Source: VGRW01 sp031396695 (lineage in GTDB: Bacteria > Myxococcota_A > UBA9160 > SZUA-336). Taken from it: DNA of 64,000 bases. Positions 16,249 to 24,110 of the stretch are shown here, in pieces. The stretch spans positions 5,926 to 69,925 of the forward strand of contig JANNLG010000091.1 of the NCBI GenBank assembly GCA_031396695.1, read 5' to 3'. The first letter of the stretch is position 1, and every line of letters starts with the position of its first letter. Under the pieces are notes generated by a model. It worked only from the letters and a program-made list of their open reading frames with translations. It did not search any database and was not told the origin of the DNA. The position numbers were made by a program, and so were the translations under genes.

Positions 16249-17031
16249 ATGGAACTACGCGGTGTACTCGGTGGGCGGCGTTCGATCCGCTTCTTCGACC
16301 CGGATCGACCGGTCGAGCGTGCGAAGATCCAGAGGATGCTCGAGGCGATGCGAATCGCTTCGTGCGCGGTGAACGCGCACTGGCTGCGCGCGGTGGTGGT
16401 GAATCGCGCCGACATCCCGGCCGCGACGCTGGAGGCTCTGAAGACGCCCGTCGCCGGGCTCGTCCAAGAGCTCGCTCCGGTCCACATCTACTGCTACCTC
16501 GACGCGGGCGTGGTCACGCGCGTGAAGGGTGCGCGCCTGAAGCAGCTCGTGGACGTCGGCGCGCTGAACCCGACGCACGGTTGGAGTCACCGCTTCGTCG
16601 ACGAGTTCGTCTATCCCCAGATCCTCGAGCCGATGACGAAGGGGCCAGGCTATCTCGTCTCGGCCGCCTTCGACTGCGGCGGCGCCGGTACGCAGGGTCT
16701 GCTGGTCGCCGTCGACGAGGGACTCGGCGTCTGCTGGACGGCGTTCAACCCGGCGCCCGCAAAGCAGCTGCTCGGCGTGCCCGACGACTGGGTGCCTCTC
16801 TACTGTCTGAACGTCGGCTACGCACTCGAGTCACGCGATGCCGGTGGCCAGCGACCACGCCCGCCGTTCGAAGAGCTGTACTTCGAGGGTCGCTTCGGCC
16901 GGCCCTTCGCGCGCGACGCGAAGGTGGTCGGCGAGCTCGAGCAGACCGGCATGATCCAGCCGCCCGCGCCGCTGCCGGGCCGCCGCGAGGAAATTCGCGG
17001 GCTCGCGCACCGGCTCGGGCTGCCGGAGTAA
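16249..17031 (+). CDS. Nitroreductase-family flavoprotein, paralogue of the gene at 2795
   Basis: A 260-aa nitroreductase-superfamily protein with the N-terminal RRSIRFFDPDRPVERAKIQR signature and a late DEGLGVCWTAF segment. It is similar along its length to the protein encoded at 2795-3583, including the AGGQRPR-PF segment near the C-terminus. The substrate is unknown. The start was moved from an upstream in-frame codon at 16225 to the ATG at 16249. No ribosome-binding site is visible before it, which fits a leaderless transcript from the promoter at 16236. A small GTG-started gene follows after 4 nt. Confidence 0.86.
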   Translation: MELRGVLGGRRSIRFFDPDRPVERAKIQRMLEAMRIASCAVNAHWLRAVVVNRADIPAATLEALKTPVAGLVQELAPVHIYCYLDAGVVTRVKGARLKQLVDVGALNPTHGWSHRFVDEFVYPQILEPMTKGPGYLVSAAFDCGGAGTQGLLVAVDEGLGVCWTAFNPAPAKQLLGVPDDWVPLYCLNVGYALESRDAGGQRPRPPFEELYFEGRFGRPFARDAKVVGELEQTGMIQPPAPLPGRREEIRGLAHRLGLPE

Positions 17032-17035
17032 CGCG

Positions 17036-17443
17036 GTGCCGCTCGAGCGCGCACCGGACACGTTCGGGAGCGTGGCGATCTGGCGCGCGGGCCTGCGCGC
17101 GCAGTGGGGCGGCGACCCGCTGGCCGAGGAGCCGAGCCGGCTCGAGAGCCTGGCCGACTTCTGCGTTTTCGCCGGACAGGATCCCGACGCGCTGGTGGCG
17201 TTCTGCGTCCTGCGCAAACGCGACACCGGCGAGCGTTTCGCCAGCGCCGCCCGCCGCGCCGAACTCGCCGCGAAGCTGCGCGCCTGGGTCGCCGAGCGCG
17301 GACTCGCGGGCGCGGCGGCACCGCGCGCCTCGGCCGACGTGCTTTCGTTCCTGATCCACAACGGTGTCATGATGAACCCGGGCGCCGCGCACACGACGCC
17401 CCCGCCCGCGGGCCCGACCACGCCTCCCGGTCAGCCCGCGTAG
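17036..17443 (+). CDS. Hypothetical protein downstream of the nitroreductase
   Basis: A 135-aa frame from a GTG only 4 nt after the nitroreductase stop, so probably co-transcribed. The start is uncertain. The central part (LADFCVFAGQDPDALVAFCV followed by LRKRDTGERF) looks globular and alpha-helical; the C-terminus is a proline-threonine-rich tail. No family was recognised. It overlaps the LLM oxidoreductase gene tail to tail by 13 nt, so the last residues are less certain. Confidence 0.5.
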   Translation: MPLERAPDTFGSVAIWRAGLRAQWGGDPLAEEPSRLESLADFCVFAGQDPDALVAFCVLRKRDTGERFASAARRAELAAKLRAWVAERGLAGAAAPRASADVLSFLIHNGVMMNPGAAHTTPPPAGPTTPPGQPA

Positions 17444-18453
17444 AAGAGCTTCGCGATCCGCTCCTGGTACGCGAACAGGCGATCGGGAGCGAGCGCGTAG
17501 GCCGGTGGAACGAGACACAGGGAGTCGGCGACGGTCCAGGCGCGCTCGACCTGCGCGCGCACGCGATCGTTCGAGCCGAGCAGCACGAAGCAACGAACCA
17601 TCTCGTCGGGGACGAGCCGGGCGTGCGACAGCACCTCTCCGCGCTTGACCTCTTGCTGCAGACGCCGCGCGACATCGCCGAAGCCGTGGGCTTCGAAGAA
17701 CGACTCGTACTGCTGGATTCCGGCGTAGAACGCGACGCTCGCGCGCGAGTCCTCGATCGCCTCGCCCTCGTCAGAGTTCGGTGCGCACCAGAGCCAGAGG
17801 TTCAGCTCGATGTCTTCGCGCTTTCGGCCCGCGCGCGCGAGGCCGGCGCGCAGATCGGGCTGGATGCGCTCGACCGCCCAATCGAGCGACCACATCGGAT
17901 GGCCCATCACGCCGTTCGCGATCTCTGCGGCCAGGCGCACGGCGGGGCCGCGCAGCGCGGCGATCCAGACGGGCACGTCCTCGCGCAGCGGCGGCGCGGT
18001 CGGTTGCAACTCGGCGAAGTCGGCCCGGTAGTAGCGGCCTTCGAAGGGCTCGAGCCCGCGGTGCGCACCGCGCATCACGTGGCGCACGGCGGCGACGGTC
18101 TCGCGCAGGTGCTCGAGCGGTCGGTGCTCGGGCGCGCCGAACACGCCGCGCGTCCACGCTTGCACGCTCGCGCCGAGACCGAGCACGAAGCGACCGCCGC
18201 TCAGGCGGTCGAGGTCGAGCGCCGCCATCGCCGTCTCGAACGGGCTGCGCGCGGCGGCGATCGCGATGCCGCTCGCGAGTTTCACGCGCTCGGTCGCCAT
18301 CGCGGCGGCGGCGAGCGGAATCCACGGGGGTCCGTAGACCTGCGGCGCGAACAGCCCCTCGAGTCCCTGTGCCTCCGCCTGTCGCGCGATCACATTCAGG
18401 ATCGGCGCCGGCAGCGCGCTCACGAAGCCCCAGTACCGCCGTCGAGCACTCAT
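17431..18453 (-). CDS. Luciferase-like (LLM) flavin-dependent oxidoreductase
   Basis: A 340-aa TIM-barrel protein of the bacterial luciferase/F420 superfamily. Supporting segments are the N-terminal APQVYGPPWIPLAAAAMATE, VKLASGIAIAAARSPFETA, DRLSGGRFVLGLGASVQAWT and PVWIAALRGPAVRLAAEIAN. Such enzymes use FMNH2 for monooxygenation or F420 for hydride transfer; which cofactor applies is not evident. Two ATGs are adjacent (18456 and 18453); AGGGAG favours the second. Measured from 18453, the centre of palindrome D lies 66.5 bp away, the same as at the acyl-CoA dehydrogenase and the molybdoenzyme. Confidence 0.87.
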   Translation of the reverse strand: MSARRRYWGFVSALPAPILNVIARQAEAQGLEGLFAPQVYGPPWIPLAAAAMATERVKLASGIAIAAARSPFETAMAALDLDRLSGGRFVLGLGASVQAWTRGVFGAPEHRPLEHLRETVAAVRHVMRGAHRGLEPFEGRYYRADFAELQPTAPPLREDVPVWIAALRGPAVRLAAEIANGVMGHPMWSLDWAVERIQPDLRAGLARAGRKREDIELNLWLWCAPNSDEGEAIEDSRASVAFYAGIQQYESFFEAHGFGDVARRLQQEVKRGEVLSHARLVPDEMVRCFVLLGSNDRVRAQVERAWTVADSLCLVPPAYALAPDRLFAYQERIAKLFYAG

Positions 18454-18511
18454 CATGCTGCTCCCTGTCTGCCGTCTCGTCACAGCATCGGCGACGCCAT
18501 GGCTGGGCGGC

Positions 18512-18527
18512 TATGACGGGCGTCATA
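18512..18527. promoter_or_regulatory. Palindromic regulator site D, TATGAC-N4-GTCATA
   Basis: TATGACGGGCGTCATA is a perfect 6+6 palindrome between the divergent LLM gene and the RND operon. The centre is 41.5 bp from the ATG at 18561 and 66.5 bp from the ATG at 18453. A TAGCGT hexamer follows on the plus side after exactly 21 nt. On the minus side GATGCT lies at 22 nt. Confidence 0.85.
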
Positions 18528-18548
18528 ACGACGAATCCACGCGCGCCG

Positions 18549-18554
18549 TAGCGT
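18549..18554 (+). promoter_or_regulatory. Predicted -10 box (TAGCGT) of the RND efflux operon
   Basis: TAGCGT fits TANNNT and begins 21 nt after the edge of palindrome D. With the palindrome at -41.5 the start site coincides with the A of the ATG at 18561, and there is no Shine-Dalgarno sequence, so a leaderless mRNA is predicted. Confidence 0.55.
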
Positions 18555-18560
18555 GCTTGC

Positions 18561-19721
18561 ATGACTTCGAGACACTCTCGCTGCGCGTTCATGGCCGTGC
18601 TCGCCGCTTCGCTCTGGGGGAACGGCTGCAATTCCCCGGTGGCTCCCTCACTAGAAGACGAGCGCGCAGCGAAAGCTTCGGCCGCGTCCGCGGCGGCGCC
18701 CTCCGTCGAAGGCGTCTACACCGCGCTGGTTCACCGTGGCCAGATCGCGAGCACGATCACGACCTCGGGTTCGATCGCCGCGCGCCGCTCGACCACGCTC
18801 GGTCCGTCTGTGCCCGGACGCATCATCCACATCTTCGTGCAGGTCGGTGACGAGGTTCCGTTCGGCGCGCCGATCTTCCAGATCGACCCAGGGCCCTACG
18901 CGAGCATCCAGGCCGAGGCGGATGCCGGTCTCGCGGTCGCGCGCGCCGACCTCGAGGACGCGCGCGAGAACGAAGCACGCATTGCCATGCTGGCCGCCAA
19001 GGAGATGATCTCGAGCGAGGATCACCGCCGCGCGCGCACGGCGGTCAAGCTCGCGATGTCGCGGCTCGAGGCAGCCGAGGCGCGGGCATCGCGCGCGCGC
19101 GACGACTTGAACCGCACGCTCGTGCTCGCGCCCTACGCGGGAAGCATCATCGAGCGCAGCACCCACGAGGGCACCATGGCGACGGTCACGCCGAACACCG
19201 CCGTCGTCGTGCTGCAGGAGAGCGGTGAGCTCGAGGCGATCGTCGACGTGCCCGAGGCATCGCGTATCGCCGTGCGGCCGGGTGACCGCGTGCGCATCTG
19301 GACCGAGGAGCTGCCCGCGCCGCTCGAGTCGGAGGTGCGCGCAGTGAGCCGCGCGATCGACCCGCGCACGCGTACCTACCGCGTGCGCGCGAGCGTTCGC
19401 GATCCGAGCAGCACGCTCAAGTCGGGCGCGTTCGTGCGCGCCGAGATCAGTCCCGGTCCGCGTCCGGAAGCGCTGCTCGTGGAGCGTTCCGCAGTCGTGC
19501 AGCGCGACGGCAGCTCGTACGTCTTCCGCGTCGCCGACGGCCGCGCCGAACGCATCAGCGTGCGCCTCGGCGTGCTTGGCCTGCAGGACGCGGAAGTGCT
19601 CGATGGACTCGCAGACGGCGACCGCGTCGTGCTCGGCGATGTGGTCGGGAGGCTCGATGACGGCGCGCGCGTGCGCCCGATCGAGGTCGCGGCGGGCCCT
19701 GCGCCGAAGGCGCGGCCGTGA
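18561..19721 (+). CDS. RND efflux periplasmic adaptor (membrane fusion) protein
   Basis: A 386-aa adaptor of the AcrA/MdtA type. The N-terminus is a hydrophobic signal ending in WGNGCN, consistent with a lipoprotein cysteine at about residue 23. It is followed by a lipoyl-like half (TTSGSIAARRSTTLGPSVPG), a coiled coil around residues 110-180, and beta-barrel and membrane-proximal domains. It links the inner-membrane pump to an outer-membrane channel; no TolC-like gene is in the window. The stop overlaps the GTG of the pump gene by 4 nt. Expression is probably controlled from palindrome D. Confidence 0.92.
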   Translation: MTSRHSRCAFMAVLAASLWGNGCNSPVAPSLEDERAAKASAASAAAPSVEGVYTALVHRGQIASTITTSGSIAARRSTTLGPSVPGRIIHIFVQVGDEVPFGAPIFQIDPGPYASIQAEADAGLAVARADLEDARENEARIAMLAAKEMISSEDHRRARTAVKLAMSRLEAAEARASRARDDLNRTLVLAPYAGSIIERSTHEGTMATVTPNTAVVVLQESGELEAIVDVPEASRIAVRPGDRVRIWTEELPAPLESEVRAVSRAIDPRTRTYRVRASVRDPSSTLKSGAFVRAEISPGPRPEALLVERSAVVQRDGSSYVFRVADGRAERISVRLGVLGLQDAEVLDGLADGDRVVLGDVVGRLDDGARVRPIEVAAGPAPKARP

Positions 19722-22700
19722 AGCTCGCCTCGCTCTCGATCCGGCGACCGGTGTTCGCGCTGATGCTGTCACTCGGGCTGGTCGTGCTCGGCTTGGTCTC
19801 GCTTTCGCGCCTCGAGATCGCGCTCGACCCGGACGTGGAGTTCCCGTTCATCGCGGTGACGACCGTGCTGCGCGGCGCCTCGCCCGAGACCGTCGAGTCC
19901 GAGATCACCGACGTGCTCGAGGAGGAGATCAACACCACCGAGGGCATCCGCTCGCTGCGCTCGGTCTCCGCGGAGAGCCTCTCGCAGGTGTTCGTCGAGT
20001 TCGAGATCGGCGAGGACGTCGACGTGAAGGCTCAGCAGATCCGCGACAAGGTCGCGCTCGCGCGTCCGCGGCTGCCGCTCGACGCGGAGGACTCCGTGGT
20101 CGCGCAGCTCGATCCGGACGCGGCGCCGATCCTGTCGATCCTGCTGGCGGGACCGTATGCGATTCGCGAGCTCTCCGAGCTCGCGGAGAACGAGGTCGCC
20201 GATCGCATCGAGCGGCTGCCCGGAGTGGGCAGTGTCTCGGTCGTGGGCTCGCGCAGGCGCGAGATCCGCATCTGGCTCGATCCGCTGAGACTGTCCGGCT
20301 ACGGGCTCTCGATCGAAGAGATCGCCGACGTGCTGCGCCGCGAGAACGCGGAGCTCGCCGGCGGCCGGATCGAGAACGCCGAGCAGGAGTGGGCGGTCAC
20401 GACCGCCAACAAGGTCGGCCGGATCGACGACTTCGGCAGCCTGATCGTCGCCGAGCGTGGTGGCAGCCTCGTTCATCTGCTCGACGTGGCCACGATCGAG
20501 GACGGCCTGCAAGAGGAACGCAGCATCGCGCGCCTGAACGGCGAGCGCGGCGTTTCCCTCGAGGTGCGCCGACGCAGCGGCGCCAACACCGTCGCGGTTG
20601 CGCGCGCGGTGCGCGCGACCGTCGAGGAGCTGCGCGCGACCCTGCCCGCCGGCCTGTCGATGTCGCTCGCGCGCGACAACGCGACCTTCATCGAGGACTC
20701 GATCGGCTCGATCTTCGAGGACATGGTGCTCGGCGCGATCCTGACCGTAGCGGTCGTGCTGCTCTTCCTGCGCAACCTGCGCTCGACGCTGATCGCTGCA
20801 CTCGCGATCCCCGCCAGCGTGATCGCCTCGTTCACGTTCTTCCTGATGGCGGGCTTCACGCTGAACATGATGTCGCTGATGGCACTCTCGCTCTCAATCG
20901 GGCTGGTGATCGATGACGCGATCGTGGTGCTCGAGGCAATCTACCGCCGGCTCGAGTCTGGCGAGTCCCGCCGTGAGGCCGCGGACCGGGGAACCGAACA
21001 GGTCGGGCTCGCGGTCGTGTCCACGACACTCGCCGTGTGCGCGGTTTTCGTGCCGATCGCCTTCATGTCGGGCATGGTCGGCCAGTGGTTCTACGAGTTC
21101 GGCTTGGTCGTCGCGATCGCCGTCGGCGTCTCCACGCTGGTGGCGCTGACGCTCACGCCGATGCTTGCGAGCAAACTGCTGCGGCTCGAGCGTGCACCCG
21201 GTCGCACGGTGCGCACGCTCGAGCGCGGCCAGACCGCGCTCGAGCACGGCTATCGGCGCCTGCTGGCCGGCGCGTTGCGACGCAAGGGACTCACGGTCGG
21301 CGCAGCGCTCGTCGCGATCGTGCTCGGACTCGGCGTGGCAGCGCTTCTGCCCTTCGACTTCTACCAACAGGGCGATCAAGGCGAGTTCGCGGTCGACGCC
21401 AAGCTCCCGATCGGAACACCGCTCGGCGTCACCGATCGGGTTTCTCGACGCATCGAGGAGATCGTCTCAGCCCAACCGCATGTGCTCGACGTGTTCGCGA
21501 CGGTCGGGCCCGGCTTGCAGCGCGAAGCCAACCGCACGCACATCGTCGTGAAGCTGGTGCCGAAGCAGGAGCGGAGCGCGACCCAGCTCGACGTGATGGA
21601 CGCCCTGCGCGAGACGCTGCACGATGCGGTGCCGGAGGCCGAGGAAATCTCCGTCGGCGAGCTCTCCTGGATCCAGTTCAGCGGTGGACGCTCCGCGACG
21701 CTCGTCTACACGCTGCGCGGTCCCGACCTCGAGCGGCTCGCAGGTCACGCGGCGGCGCTGGTCGCGCGCATGAAGTCCGACCCGGTCTTCGTCGACGTCG
21801 CGTCGTCGCACGAGACCGGCCGGCCGGAGATCCGGCTCACGCTCGCGCGCGACGTCGCCGCGGACTTGAGCGTGCCCGGCGTCGCGGTCGGCCGCACGAT
21901 CCGCGCGCTGCTCGCCGGTGAGAAGGTCGGCACCTTCGAGCAGTCCGGCGAGCGCTACGACGTGCGCGTGCAGGTGCTCCCGGAGTATCGCGACGATCCC
22001 GGCGAGCTCGACCTGATCCGCGTGCGCTCCATGCGCGGCGATCTGGTCCCGCTCACCAACGTGGCGCGCGTGCGCATCGGCGAAGGCCCGGTCGAGATCC
22101 ATCGCGAGGATCGCTCGCGGCAGATCACGCTGTACGCAAACCTCGCGCACGGCGCGCCACTCGGCGTCGGATCGCAGAAGCTCGAGGCCTGGGGCCGCGA
22201 GCTCGCGATCGTTAGCCCGGACGAGCTGGCGGCCGCGGGGCGCGCGCGCGCGATGATGGAGACGGGTACGGCCATCCGCTTCGCGTTCTTCCTGGCGCTC
22301 GCGGCCATCTACATGATCCTCGCATCGCTGTTCAACTCGCTCGTGCATCCGTTCACGATCATGGTGTCCGCGCCGCTCGCGTTCATCGGCGGCTTCCTCG
22401 CGCTCTGGTTCGCGGGCATGTCACTCGACCTGATGAGCGGCATCGGCCTGCTGGTGCTTCTGGGTCTGGTGATGAAGAACGGCATCCTGCTGGTCGACTG
22501 CGCGAACCAGCTGCGCGAGGACGGCCGGAGCGCGCAGAACGCCATGCTCGAGGCGGGCCCAGTGCGCTTGCGCCCCGTGCTGATGACGACGGGCGCGCTG
22601 ATCTTCGGTCTGCTGCCGGTCGCGTTCAGTGCCAGCTCTGGCTCGGAATTCCGCGCACCCATGGCCATGATCACCGTCGGCGGCCTGTTGACCTCGACGC

Positions 22701-22852
22701 TGCTCACCTTGGTCGTGGTTCCGGTCGTCTATTGCCTGCTCGATTCGCTGCGCATCGGCGCCGCATTGCGCCTCGGCACCGCTCTGCGCGAGCGGCTTCG
22801 CGGATGGTCAGGGCTCGTCGAAGAACGAATCGATCTCGGGCGGCGCCCGTAG
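19718..22852 (+). CDS. RND-family efflux transporter, inner-membrane pump
   Basis: A 1044-aa pump of the AcrB/MdtB (HAE1) type and of normal length. The proton-relay residues are visible: the Asp pair in GLVIDDAIVVLEAIYRR (TM4) and the lysine in GLVMKNGILLVD (TM10). Two large periplasmic domains lie between TM1-2 and TM7-8. The GTG start overlaps the adaptor stop (GTGA). The gene overlaps the convergent cytochrome b gene by 45 nt. Being in the same putative regulon as catabolic genes suggests export of a toxic substrate or intermediate, which is inference. Confidence 0.94.
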   Translation: MKLASLSIRRPVFALMLSLGLVVLGLVSLSRLEIALDPDVEFPFIAVTTVLRGASPETVESEITDVLEEEINTTEGIRSLRSVSAESLSQVFVEFEIGEDVDVKAQQIRDKVALARPRLPLDAEDSVVAQLDPDAAPILSILLAGPYAIRELSELAENEVADRIERLPGVGSVSVVGSRRREIRIWLDPLRLSGYGLSIEEIADVLRRENAELAGGRIENAEQEWAVTTANKVGRIDDFGSLIVAERGGSLVHLLDVATIEDGLQEERSIARLNGERGVSLEVRRRSGANTVAVARAVRATVEELRATLPAGLSMSLARDNATFIEDSIGSIFEDMVLGAILTVAVVLLFLRNLRSTLIAALAIPASVIASFTFFLMAGFTLNMMSLMALSLSIGLVIDDAIVVLEAIYRRLESGESRREAADRGTEQVGLAVVSTTLAVCAVFVPIAFMSGMVGQWFYEFGLVVAIAVGVSTLVALTLTPMLASKLLRLERAPGRTVRTLERGQTALEHGYRRLLAGALRRKGLTVGAALVAIVLGLGVAALLPFDFYQQGDQGEFAVDAKLPIGTPLGVTDRVSRRIEEIVSAQPHVLDVFATVGPGLQREANRTHIVVKLVPKQERSATQLDVMDALRETLHDAVPEAEEISVGELSWIQFSGGRSATLVYTLRGPDLERLAGHAAALVARMKSDPVFVDVASSHETGRPEIRLTLARDVAADLSVPGVAVGRTIRALLAGEKVGTFEQSGERYDVRVQVLPEYRDDPGELDLIRVRSMRGDLVPLTNVARVRIGEGPVEIHREDRSRQITLYANLAHGAPLGVGSQKLEAWGRELAIVSPDELAAAGRARAMMETGTAIRFAFFLALAAIYMILASLFNSLVHPFTIMVSAPLAFIGGFLALWFAGMSLDLMSGIGLLVLLGLVMKNGILLVDCANQLREDGRSAQNAMLEAGPVRLRPVLMTTGALIFGLLPVAFSASSGSEFRAPMAMITVGGLLTSTLLTLVVVPVVYCLLDSLRIGAALRLGTALRERLRGWSGLVEERIDLGRRP

Positions 22853-23326
22853 GCCCAGCTGGATCGCGGCGATATCCGCGATCTTCCGCCGCGCGGCGAT
22901 CAGGTGGACCGGGATCGAGATCGCGATCGCCCAAGACAGCCAGATGTGGGAGTCGAGCGCGAAGTCGGCCGCGCCGACCGGCAGGTGCTCCTGCTGCCAC
23001 AGCGCGAGGCCGGAGAGCGACAACAGCAGCGACAACACGAGCGTGAGCACGATGTGCAGCTTGCGCCAGTTCGGCGGATCGGGCGGGCCGAGCCGCGCGC
23101 CCAGGTCGCGAGCGAGCGGCCGCGCCGCGAGCGCCAACGAGAGCAGCGGCGCGGCGATGAACGCGAAGCCCGTCCACTCGTGCACGGCGGCGAGCGCCAG
23201 TCCGTAGCCGCCGAGCAGCTGCGCGCGCAGCTCCGGCCAGTGGATCAGAACGCCGGTGGCGACGAGCAGCAGGCTGGCGCAGGCATGCGCGGCGTGGAGG
23301 GCGCGTCGCAGGCTTCCCGGGCTCAT
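22808..23326 (-). CDS. Membrane cytochrome b (b561 / formate-dehydrogenase-gamma type)
   Basis: A 172-aa protein with four predicted helices. Histidines in membrane segments (LHAAHACASLLL, LAAVHEWTGFAF, WRKLHIVLTLVL and ISIPVHLIAARR) fit a di-heme cytochrome b that passes electrons to or from the quinone pool. It is divergent from the molybdoenzyme operon and shares palindrome E, so I infer it connects the dehydrogenase to the respiratory chain. No Shine-Dalgarno sequence precedes the ATG, while a TAGCCT -10 box places the transcript start within about two bases of the ATG. Confidence 0.82.
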   Translation of the reverse strand: MSPGSLRRALHAAHACASLLLVATGVLIHWPELRAQLLGGYGLALAAVHEWTGFAFIAAPLLSLALAARPLARDLGARLGPPDPPNWRKLHIVLTLVLSLLLSLSGLALWQQEHLPVGAADFALDSHIWLSWAIAISIPVHLIAARRKIADIAAIQLGLRAPPEIDSFFDEP

Positions 23327-23334
23327 GGATTTGG

Positions 23335-23340
23335 AGGCTA
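23335..23340 (-). promoter_or_regulatory. Predicted -10 box (TAGCCT) of the cytochrome b gene
   Basis: On the minus strand the hexamer is TAGCCT, fitting TANNNT, and it begins 21 nt from the edge of palindrome E. A start site with the palindrome at -41.5 would be near 23328, two bases before the ATG at 23326, so a leaderless mRNA is predicted. Confidence 0.55.
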
Positions 23341-23361
23341 TGGGCGCGGCCGTCGCACGCC

Positions 23362-23377
23362 TATGACAGCCGTCATA
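23362..23377. promoter_or_regulatory. Palindromic regulator site E, TATGAC-N4-GTCATA
   Basis: TATGACAGCCGTCATA is a perfect 6+6 palindrome between cytochrome b and the molybdoenzyme operon. The centre is 43.5 bp from the cytochrome b start and 66.5 bp from the gamma-subunit ATG. Toward the molybdoenzyme the hexamer after 21 nt is CAGATT, which matches only three of six -10 positions. Confidence 0.85.
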
Positions 23378-23435
23378 ACCACGCGTCGCGCCGCAAGGCA
23401 GATTCTCGAGCAGAGACTGACTCGGAGGCCGGACG

Positions 23436-24107
23436 ATGCGCGCCCACTACGTCACTCCCGCGGAATTCTCGACGCTGCTCGCTCCGGACGCAGTCGGCTG
23501 GAATGCAGCAAGACCCGAGACCCTGCGGCTCTCGGGCACACCCCTGGCGCTGCAGCCGACGGCTGCGATCCAGGTTGCCTGGGCCAAGCGCAAGATCGGC
23601 GCGGTGGGTCGCGTCGAGGTGGCGGCGCTTCACGACGGCGCGCGTCTGGCGTTCCATCTCGACTGGCCGGATGCGACGGAGAACCGGGAGGTGAGCGACA
23701 CCGTCACCTTCGTCGACGCGGCCGCGGTCGTGCTGGCGGCGACCCCCGCCGCACCGCTGATCACGATGGGCGCGCCGGGCCTGCCGGTGAACGCCTGGTA
23801 CTGGCGCGCCGACGAGACGCATGGTCGCGAGGTCATTGCCGAGGGCATCGGCTCCAGTCTCACGCTCGACGGAGCGCTCGTGACCAGCCAGGGACTTTGG
23901 AAAGGCGGCCGCTGGCACGTCGTGATCGCGCGTCTGTTGCACACAGCTGCTGGCAGCGCGGGCGTGCAGCTCGAACCCGGCCGGCCGACACCGTTCGCTG
24001 TCGCCGTCTGGGAAGGCTCGAACGGCGAGCGTGCGGGCATCAAGGCGTTCTCCGGCGAATGGCGGGAGCTCGTGCTCGACGTGATTCCCGCGTCGACGGC
24101 GGGGTGA
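23436..24107 (+). CDS. Heme b gamma subunit of an ethylbenzene-dehydrogenase-type molybdoenzyme
   Basis: A 223-aa beta-rich protein of the EB_dh (heme-binding gamma) family found in ethylbenzene, dimethylsulfide and steroid C25 dehydrogenases. In ethylbenzene dehydrogenase the heme b iron is held by a methionine and a lysine; M111 (LITMGAPG) and K203 (AGIKAFSG) are plausible equivalents. No clear signal peptide is visible, so export with the Tat-targeted alpha subunit is possible. CGGAGG precedes the ATG. It is the first gene of the operon, the reverse of the alpha-beta-gamma order I know for described relatives. Palindrome E lies 66.5 bp upstream. Confidence 0.82.
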   Translation: MRAHYVTPAEFSTLLAPDAVGWNAARPETLRLSGTPLALQPTAAIQVAWAKRKIGAVGRVEVAALHDGARLAFHLDWPDATENREVSDTVTFVDAAAVVLAATPAAPLITMGAPGLPVNAWYWRADETHGREVIAEGIGSSLTLDGALVTSQGLWKGGRWHVVIARLLHTAAGSAGVQLEPGRPTPFAVAVWEGSNGERAGIKAFSGEWRELVLDVIPASTAG

Positions 24108-24110
24108 GCG

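Noticed and set aside
23338..23364. Eight-codon reading frame starting ATG GGC GCG after GGAGG, ending in the palindrome
   Set aside because: Too short and not supported by anything else; it overlaps the regulatory site.
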